This document shows positions 56,672 through 64,000 of a stretch of DNA of 64,000 nt, in pieces. Within the stretch, counting starts at the first letter, position 1, and every line of letters begins with the position of its first letter. A model generated the notes under the pieces. The model saw nothing but the letters and a program-made list of their open reading frames with translations. It did not search any database and was not told where the DNA came from. Source of the stretch: Litoditis marina (Eukaryota > Nematoda > Chromadorea > Rhabditida > Rhabditidae); contig OZ038435.1 in NCBI GenBank assembly GCA_964036275.1, forward strand, positions 9,048,310 to 9,112,309, in the 5' to 3' direction. The position numbers were made by a program, and so were the translations under genes.

Positions 56672-59432
56672 GATGTCGGATTAAATTCACGGTTGGACCT
56701 AGCCAAATGGATCAAATGTCTCTGTGCACGAAAACGACTCAGTGGTGGTGTTCAGGCACGAAGTAAGTTCTATTTTTACTAAGCCGCTAAGATTCTAATC
56801 GAAAAAAAGAGAATAATTGTTGTTTCTCAAATTTAAAAGCTGCGAAAAATGAAACCATAAGGCTTGTAAAAGTTATTAAAAGCCGAATTTGAAAGATTTA
56901 CAGTTTCCCAAAAACCGGATCTTTTTCGCGTTCTGGTTATTGTTTATTCTTCAACTAGTATTGGCGACAGAGATGTGATTTTAGTATTTCTCCGTGTGTT
57001 TTTCACGAAACATAAAAAAAATTCTAGTAAAAATAGTGGTTTATAGCAATTTTACTTTGAGCTGGAGGTTGGAAAATGTTGTGTTCGGTTGTTTTTGTTT
57101 TCTGTTTTGTTTCTGGACATGCGTGTTCTAAAATCAAATCAAACTCTCGCAATAACTTGTAATTCCAATCAGTGTCGGTTGTCTGAAGTTGATTGACTAC
57201 ATACATTCGCATAAATTCTTTTCTCCCGTAATTGTAGCGTGTTCACTATTCAATGACGACCAAAGAGATTACTGTCTGATTTTTGCTCTTCGTTTTTCTG
57301 ACTATATCTCCTTAAAAGCACCTCCAAAAGTAGATGTATCTTCTCTACTATTCTTTGTCTTGCGTGGAATTTTCTTTTCTTTCTGTTCGTAAAAAGAGAT
57401 GATACGTGTTCCGAAGGAATCGTAGTTTCATAATTGGCGCGTTCAAAATTTTTTTTTCGGTGTTATTAGGGGTAGTTCTTGCTTGATTCACATTTGTTCT
57501 TGAGTCATTTTGTTTCTTATTTCTGATAAGAGTAAACGTTCTACTACTTCTTGTTTCCCATCTTTTTTTGTTGGTCAGAAGGAGAGAGAGAAAAAAATAA
57601 CCCGGATAAGGAGTAGTTTGGATGTGTGGTGAAAAGTAATTTCGAAGGAAAAAAAAAGAACAGTAATGTGTCAAAATTGGTTTTCGCGCTCCTATTCTAC
57701 CTTTTATCCTTTCGATTTTATACTTTCGATTTTCTAATGAGGAATGCTCGAGTGTCGTTCTGACTTTGCTACATCCTTTGTATAATACGAGACTTGTAAT
57801 ATTCCAATTCGCAAAAAATTTGGACCTGGGTAGAAATTAATTGTTATTGATTCGTAATCTTCACTTCGCTTCATAGCTTGCTCACTCATCTATTGTCATT
57901 AGCAGGCTGAAATCGTTTTTAAGTTTCTGCTATCCTAAAAATAGTAGTTTTTCTTCGTGTATATCCAGATGGTGCAGCCTACCTTGATGAGCTGGTGACG
58001 GCCACCCACTCTCTCTCTTTTTCCTTTCTTTGCTCTACCTCGATGGTTTTTATATTCGTTGTTTTATGGTGAGCGCGAAACTTAACATATGGGGCGGAGG
58101 TTTCTGTTGCTCATTTCGAACTCCAGCAATAGCCAATTTTAGGTTCGAAAAGAAACAAAGGAAACCCCCACAGTTATACGTGCATCTAATTTCGTCTACA
58201 ACTATAAAGTGTACCAAATCTCTGGTTTTCAACGAAAAACCATTTGCTTCGTCTAGGCAGACAGGCAGACAGACAACCGGACAGACCCTACACCAAGTAA
58301 CGTTCTCATAGGAGTGAATAGTAATTAGAGGTAGACCGAATAGGTTTGTCAGTGGTTCATAATTCGATTTATTGTTGTTATTTTTCAGCTGTCCCCGTGC
58401 AGATGCACTGGTGATCAGTCGGCCTTAGAAGTCGCCCGCACTGAGTATGAGAACGAGCTGGGCCTGATTCGCCATGAGAACGCTTCCCTGGTTAGCGCCT
58501 TCTCCGAGACTTTTTCGGCCTTCCCTGATCTGCAGTACTTTGCGTCGACCCCCGTGCCACAGGTTTTTGGTGTGCCGGTTCCAACCAGAATTCATACCGC
58601 CATATTAGAAGCCTTATGTCGGGGCGACCTGTACCATCTATCGTTCTATTTTGCACAGACAGGCCTACCGTCCGTAGAGGTCAAATTCTCCGCCGATGAG
58701 CCGTCTCTAACAGGCTGGTTGTGTTTTTTTACTAGTGTTTATTCTTTACTGTGCGGGTGCTTATTCTGTTGAAGTTTCTATTTTAGCAGAAAAACGGATG
58801 TGAGCATAAAAAATTTTAGTAGTAAAAGGTTATCTGGTATGTAACTAAAGAAAATTCCAAAATCGATAAAAGAAAGAAAACACGTTTGTGTACACATCAC
58901 GAAAATGAGTTCTACCGTATCCTACGGCCGTTTTCGTATATAGTGAACTAAGTTGAGTAGTGGAATCTTCATAATGATAATTATCTCACGCGATTATGTT
59001 GATGGTTAAACCAGTGGGTTGATAGGTACTTTCTTTAGTAGTTTTTGGAGCAGTTTTCGTCTCTTTTCAATTTGTCTCCAAAAATTTTATTACGGACCTG
59101 ATTATTATTTCCTTGTACTTCCCTTTTCAGTTCCCATCCGAATTATGGAGACCGAGTCATTCACATACAGAATGACTCCTTTAGAAACGTGTTGGACTAG
59201 TGGGTCGCTCGGTATTTGCCTTCAATACCCGTCGGTGTCTATTGTGGCCATGACGCCGAATCTGGCGATTCCGTTCTCAATCTTCCATTCTTTCAAAGCG
59301 TCCTCTGTTATCTCGATTGCATTCCAAGACATAGATATAACTTCTCCTCCCATGAGATCGTTTATTTCGGAGATGGAGTCACGCGGGGTGCCCATCTCCA
59401 CCTCAATTTCTCGTTTTTCGTCCGGGGTTGAG
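56672..59432 (+). pseudogene. Unrecognised spliced gene, copy 1 (tandem paralogue)
   Basis: Exon-like blocks: 56672-56761 (VGLNSRLDLAKWIKCLCAR), 57969-57994 (GAAYLDEL), 58389 to about 58720 (ARTEYENELGLIRHENASL ... PVPTRIHTAILEALCRGDL, YHLSFYFAQTGLPSVEVKF), and 59131-59432. In the last block the pyrimidine-ending codon frame reads HPNYGDRVIHIQNDSF, is broken by one TAG near 59193, then continues VGVYCGHDAESGD ... HEIVYFGDGVTRGAHLHLNF to TGA at about 59432. A competing frame in the last block (to 59474) is open but has poorer codon character. The protein family is not recognised. Predicted beta-rich end and helical middle. Its order of motifs is echoed by 59680-61649. Confidence 0.5.
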
Positions 59433-59679
59433 ATTCTTCCCTCGACGCCCGATGACGATGTAATTTGTCTTTGACGGGGTGGATTATGTGTCTATTTGTT
59501 CTTTATTTGTTGCCTTATTTGTGTTGTTCTCCTCACTGCTCTTGTTGCCCTCTTATTCTAGCGTGCTATGTTTTTGTTTTGTTTTTTTATTTGTTCTTTT
59601 CGCTGTGTGCAGACACTCGTCTGCCGCGTTCATGCTGTTTTGTTGCTTTGTGTGGACTTAAGAATAAATAATTTCAGAT

Positions 59680-61649
59680 GGAACCGCAATCTCCCGAAGT
59701 TCTGGACTTCTCCCTTCCGTCGTCTCCGGTTTCTGATCTGTCGACCAATGCTGAATCTTCGGGATCTGGTGTTTTCCGTGCCCGTCGGTCCACAGCGCGT
59801 CGGAATTTAATGCCCCTCTATTTCCGCAACGGCGACAGTCGGGTATCGACCGGTAGATTCTCGCTGCGTTTCCAGCTGCCCCAGGAGGTAATTTACTTTG
59901 ATTTCGGTTTTCTCTCACCTTACTTATCTTTTTACCTTGGGGTCTTAACTCATTCGTTATTTTGGCCAGAATGTTTGTTCTTGAAAAAAAATATTGAAAG
60001 TGAGACTATATTTTGAAAGAAAGACTGTTGGGGAAATTCTAATGGCGAATGTCAGCGAGAACTTCTATCTAAATGGTCATTATGTTGATGTGGCTATTTG
60101 TCTGGTATTGGTGTAGACATACTTTTTGTGGGCATACAAAATCCGGTCGGTAAAAATTCTTTTGGAAAATTCGTTGGAATTCTATTTGGGCAGGTTGTGT
60201 TTATATGGTATCATGGGTGAACAATAGTTAGTTGGGGGGTGATTCAACCGTACAATAGATTAGACTGGTGGCTTGTTGGTTATCATTCATCGTGAAAATA
60301 ACACTTTTTGACACCTCATTGTAGTGTATTATTTCTTTATTTTCTGTTAGTTTACTCTATTCATTTTGGGTCGTATTTGCAGACGATCACGCAGATTGTG
60401 GCCGCTCCCCTTGCCCAAGAACAAAAGAAAATGTACAAAGAGCAAATTAAGCTGTCGGAAGTACGTTTTTTGTGCTCTCATTCTCCTTCTCGTTTTCTCG
60501 TTTTATTTGAGAATTTATTCTCGGTTAGCCATCCCGAATGTTAGAAACTGCAATAAGCTTTTCTTTTCTTTTTCAGAAATTAGTTTATAGAAAGTTGCTC
60601 TTTTTGCTGGCTGAATAGGAATTTGTCATATTTTTAATCAAAATTCCCCCTTAAAAGAATTTTGTTCAATGACAACTCTTGAATGGTCTCAATTTTCCAT
60701 TCCTAACTTTGTTGTTAATCCCTTTTGTTTTCAGTACTTCTCCCGCGCTCTGCAGAGGGCCTATTGGTCGATCATGGGAGCCTATTAGGTCATATGATTC
60801 GGGGCGAGGGTGTCCAATATGATTTTCACCTCCGATTGAATAATACACCGCAGCTCGGAATCACCTTGAGGCCCAACGCCCCCGGCTACTTAGGTATGTT
60901 TTCATTCTGAATCGTCAAGTTTTCAGTATCGCGCTGAACTTTATTCCAATGATCATTGTCAAAAATAGTTTTGGAGTTCGAATCTCTCTCCTCCCTCCGG
61001 CAAAACAAAAAGATAAAGAAAAAAAAAACTTTAGTGATATTATATATGTTCTTAGTTCCCTATGTTGTATATATCTCGTGAATTGAATTCTTTTTTTTCT
61101 GTTTCCCATAAAAATAAAAAAATAAAGGTATTCTGCGGGAAAATCTAATCGAATTCTGGGAATGATGGAGTGTGGTGTCACTGTATAAACTGTAGAACTG
61201 TAGAACTGCTCGGTAATTTTCGGGTACATGAAAAGTTGTGTGATTTTGAGTGGTTGTATGATTGATACAGCTTCTGTTTTTCAGCTATGTCATTTTATTT
61301 TTATTTTTCAGTCGACTTGTACAATGAGTATGAGCCCATCCCCTTCACTGACGGTACTGCCCAGGACAGCTTGTCGTGGGATGCGAATTCCATTGCTCCC
61401 GTGGTCACGATGCCGAAAATCAGGGTGTTTGCCCAAGACCCTTCCGTTCATCTTCCCAAGTTTTTGCAGCAGTTTCTAGCGATTGTTTCGTTTGAATCCC
61501 TTAGCATTTCGGAGTTGAAGCTGAATCAATTCCTGAGAGCCTTGTCGACCGTTGTGCCAATTCGGGTCGTGAATACTCTTTCACCCCCGAGGTCTATGTA
61601 GTGGCCCCTACCTGTGAGGAGTTCTATACTTTCCCTCTGTTCGTGGTGT
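59680..61649 (+). pseudogene. Unrecognised spliced gene, copy 2 (tandem paralogue), at least two frameshifts
   Basis: It starts at ATG 59680 directly after TTTCAG. Exons: 59680-59886 (MEPQSPEVLDFSLPSS ... RFSLRFQLPQE), 60383-60460 (TITQIVAAPLAQEQKKMYKE), 60736 to about 60893, and 61312-61649. In the third exon the frame YFSRALQRAYW meets TAG, while another frame (GHMIRGEGVQYDFHLRLNN, ITLRPNAPGYL) carries on to the donor. The fourth exon reads LYNEYEPIPFTDGTAQ ... PKIRVFAQDPSVHLPKF, then changes frame near 61545 to EYSFTPEVYVVAP ... TFPLFVV and TAA 61647-61649. Codon choice is coding-like in each used frame. YDFHLRL/ITLRPNAPG and YSFTPEVYVV resemble blocks of the preceding copy. Function unknown. 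Confidence 0.5.
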
Positions 61650-63379
61650 AAAAGGATTGTGTATCCTTTACCACTAATCCGATGTGTCTTTGACGTTCCG
61701 ATTTTTGGTTAAGAGCTGTGTCTCTGCTTGCCTCCTGTCTTTCGTTGTTCGTTAGACATTTCGAAACAGTATTGTTAGATAACTGATTTCGTCTGTTCTT
61801 ATTCGAGGAATTGTTGACTTGTTGTTTCCGATAGTCAATATGACTACTCGTCTGGTACTAGTTTCGAAAAATTTTGAGTTTACTCTGTGGACCAGGCTCC
61901 CTGTTGTTGTTTCCAGTAGCCTTGTATTTTTTTGATACTGACTATTGTTTCTGATCTCGTAATGAACTATTGTGCCTATAATGTTCTTGGTGTTTTCGGA
62001 AGCCACTAATCTATGTTCCATGCGAATAAGAGTTGATTTTGGGCAAAATACGACAATTCGTTTTGTATTCCTTCTGATCTTTGAATATTGCACAGAGAAG
62101 AAAGGAAAAGCTTTGTTTTAGAAGGTTTCTGAAGTATTTTTCCGGTCAAAAGGCGAATTTTGTGGACTGAGTTAATTTTGGGATTGATTTCCACCCAATT
62201 ATGTTTACACACACGCTGTACTTCTTGTAAACCTATTTGGGCTACCTCGTTATTATAACTTAAATACTGTGGTTTTTATTTCTGAAAGAGTAACTATGTG
62301 ATTCTTTTTGTAATCGTAGAATAATATTTCGGGTGTTGATTTTCACTGTTCTTTCCTTATTTTTGGTGAATTCGTAAAACTTGTTTCGGACGTCTCTGAA
62401 AGTTCTAGATTTCGTTTTTGTGTGCACTTTTCATGGTGGATATCCTCGGCCTTACTCAACCAGTTTTTCGTATACGTTTTAATTGGCGACATGAGTTCCC
62501 TATGGCGTTCGGTTTCTTTGAGGTGATTAATACGTGATCTATTTGTGCTATACACGGTAATTATCTGTACAGTTCACGGACGTTTCACGGACGTTTCATG
62601 GACTAGTTTCGTTTGAATTAAATGTTACACACTAATTTTTTTTTTAGTTGTACCTCTCTTGTACTTTATATATTTCAAATGTGCTCTACCAAGTTAGTTA
62701 TTCGGTTGTAGTTCTCTTTATCAATATCAGGTCTCACTCTTCGCCTAATATCCTCTCACCATGACCGACGCCCATGCCATGGGAACTCGTCGCCCAATTT
62801 TAAATTCGTGTTGTCGTTTATAATTCATCTAGATACTTTGTCTTTTATTTGCTCCTATTCCCCGGAACTTTTATCATTTGAAACATTCGAGAAGTTTTGT
62901 TTTTCATTACTCTGTTTTCTAGTATCTGCCATAACTTTGCCTAATTGGTAACCATTTAGCTAGAGAAAGTATTCACTGTCAACTGGGTATTTTCTTGCAG
63001 GACTATTCCCATTGTGTAGTCATTACTTGCTCAAAATGAAAATGTTCTACCTCGAAAATTATAAATTCGTGTAGTTCATTCTGATATTCCCTATAAGTGG
63101 TCACTTTTCGTATTCCGTGGGAATCGGTTCGGCAATTCTCGTACGAATCGTCACGAAGCACGCGTAAAACGATATATAAGGATTTTGACTTCTATCCTAA
63201 TTTATACTTTCCTCTTCTTTTTAATTTTATTTTTTATTTGACACCTTCTCTCACTCCTGTTTGGTCCGCTGTATACTTCTTCTTCTTGTTATTCGTTTAC
63301 TTCCTCATCCTCTTCGTCTCTTCAGTAGTCCTTCGTAGTGCATGCAAAACTATCCTGGTCCGGTAGGACTGAGGTTTGC
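61650..63379. other. T-rich interval with no supported gene
   Basis: Strongly T-rich on the plus strand, no splice-linked frames. It lies between the second tandem paralogue and the LTR fragment. Could be intron or 3' flank. Confidence 0.4.
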
Positions 63380-63463
63380 TTCGGGTCAAAGTTCATGGAT
63401 CGTCTAGTTGAGGGACCAACACAGATATGAACTGGATGTGTGGGGTTCTCAAGGCGTACATGA
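63380..63463 (-). repeat. 84-bp fragment matching the outer end of the retroelement LTR
   Basis: This stretch (beginning TTCGGGTCAAAGTTCATGG, ending GGCGTACATGATA on the plus strand) repeats 47651-47734 with about one mismatch, in the same orientation. The match stops abruptly on both sides. It is either a truncated 5' LTR of the 47-56 kb element, separated by later insertion, or a fragment of another copy. Confidence 0.75.
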
Positions 63464-63674
63464 TAAGCCTCTCGAATATTTTTCATTCACGATTCAACGA
63501 AACATCAACGAATCACAATGAATATATTAGAATCACGGAAAATATAAAATTATTACCGAAGAGCGCATATAAACTTTACTGTCATTCTTTCGAACACCCC
63601 ACTATTGACGCGTAAAACCAGGACAACAGTGCTGTCATTCCGAAAAGCCGTAGGAAACAAATGCTTTACAGCTA

Positions 63675-63976
63675 TGGAAGACACCCTCGATTTCGAGTTT
63701 GAAGACGAAATTTCAAAAAAGAGAAGTAGCAAACTAACTTTCAAGAGTAAGAAACATCTACCCAAAGATCAAGTGGTACGATCTAAGTTTCGCCCTAGAA
63801 TTACTGTCGCTGTCCCTGATGCACCAAAAACTCACCAAGCTCCTCAAGTAAGACAAGCTCAGAGCAACTCCAGCGCTCCAATTAGTGATACATCAGTCCA
63901 ACCTTTGACTGTTCCTGTCCCCGGTAGTCTAAAAACCATTTTCCAAGTCATTCAAAAGAACTCCCCCACCACCTAG
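63675..63976 (+). CDS. Unrecognised Lys/Ser/Pro/Gln-rich open frame at window edge
   Basis: From ATG 63675 the frame reads MEDTLDFEFEDEISKKRSS, then a basic segment (KSKKHLPKDQVVRSKFRPR) and a low-complexity Pro/Gln/Ser stretch (APKTHQAPQVRQAQSNSSAP), stopping with TAG at 63974-63976. An in-frame ATG-less extension reaches 63605. Composition would suit a gag start or a disordered nuclear protein. It lies about 210 bp right of the LTR fragment. No family recognised; may continue by splicing beyond the window. Confidence 0.3.
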
Positions 63977-64000
63977 TTCTCGTCCTCAAGGACCCACTAC

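Noticed and set aside
57024..57674. Several open frames in T-rich DNA
   Set aside because: AT-biased, no supporting splice context; most likely intron sequence of the first tandem gene.
59131..59474. Alternative open frame (ETESFTYRMTPLETCW ...) in the last exon of the first tandem copy
   Set aside because: Open to 59474, but third-position composition fits the other frame far better, and the preceding exon's phase joins the other frame.
43195..61649. One giant host gene spanning the retroelements
   Set aside because: The donor at 43888 is phase 0, but the first exon after the elements (56672) needs phase 1, and the protein styles differ.
1..64000. CRISPR arrays, bacterial operons or Polinton/Maverick virus genes
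   Set aside because: No regularly spaced repeats, no pol B, packaging ATPase or capsid signatures; the integrases found are of retroelement type.

Overview
The window is nuclear DNA of a nematode, most likely a Caenorhabditis or close relative. Evidence: intron-rich genes with worm-type 3' splice sites (TTTCAG or TTCCAG), splice-acceptor-like sites immediately 5' of start codons (candidate spliced-leader sites), and close nematode-type versions of PAT-4/ILK, SPT-4, mRpL40 and an AT-hook zinc-finger protein. From memory, the last three are neighbours on C. elegans chromosome III; no search was run.

Layout. (1) 1-6197, plus strand: the 3' ten exons of integrin-linked kinase (pat-4); the 5' end lies outside the window. 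(2) 7172-8598, minus strand: spt-4, four exons. (3) 9506-22981, minus strand: a 31-exon gene of about 1,197 residues with four C2H2 fingers, an AT-hook and a MULE-transposase-like domain. It lies upstream of spt-4 on the same strand. (4) 24011-27641, plus strand: mitochondrial ribosomal protein L40, divergent from (3). (5) about 31653-37502, plus strand: a matrix metalloproteinase whose catalytic exons are clear (35326-37502) and whose pro-peptide exons are only partly found. (6) 37503-41974: repeat-rich, no gene seen. (7) 41975-64000: a transposon-dominated half. It holds unidentified exons, an orphan Ty3/gypsy integrase (plus), the remains of an EGF/transmembrane gene (minus), and a large decayed LTR retroelement on the minus strand (about 47265-55765). 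Two divergent tandem copies of an unrecognised spliced gene follow (56672-61649, plus), then a gag-like or unknown open frame at the right edge.

The most unusual item is the gene order of the LTR element: gag, then an envelope-like glycoprotein region with signal and membrane segments, then protease, reverse transcriptase, RNase H and integrase. Envelope genes of Ty3/gypsy-type elements normally follow pol. The element carries many frameshifts and one in-frame stop in gag, so this copy is probably dead.

The introns and intergenic DNA are full of short inverted-repeat elements. They include a six-copy foldback MITE, a MITE family with perfect 8-bp target duplications (one of which duplicated a 3' splice site), two elements sharing CTAGGGTTGT ends but filled with TCGAAA-type simple repeat, a 36-bp-TIR element, a GC-rich TIR element, and a two-copy tRNA-derived SINE-like family. 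No rRNA, intact canonical tRNA, CRISPR array or bacterial feature was seen. Exon borders were placed by eye from GT/AG signals and frame continuity.
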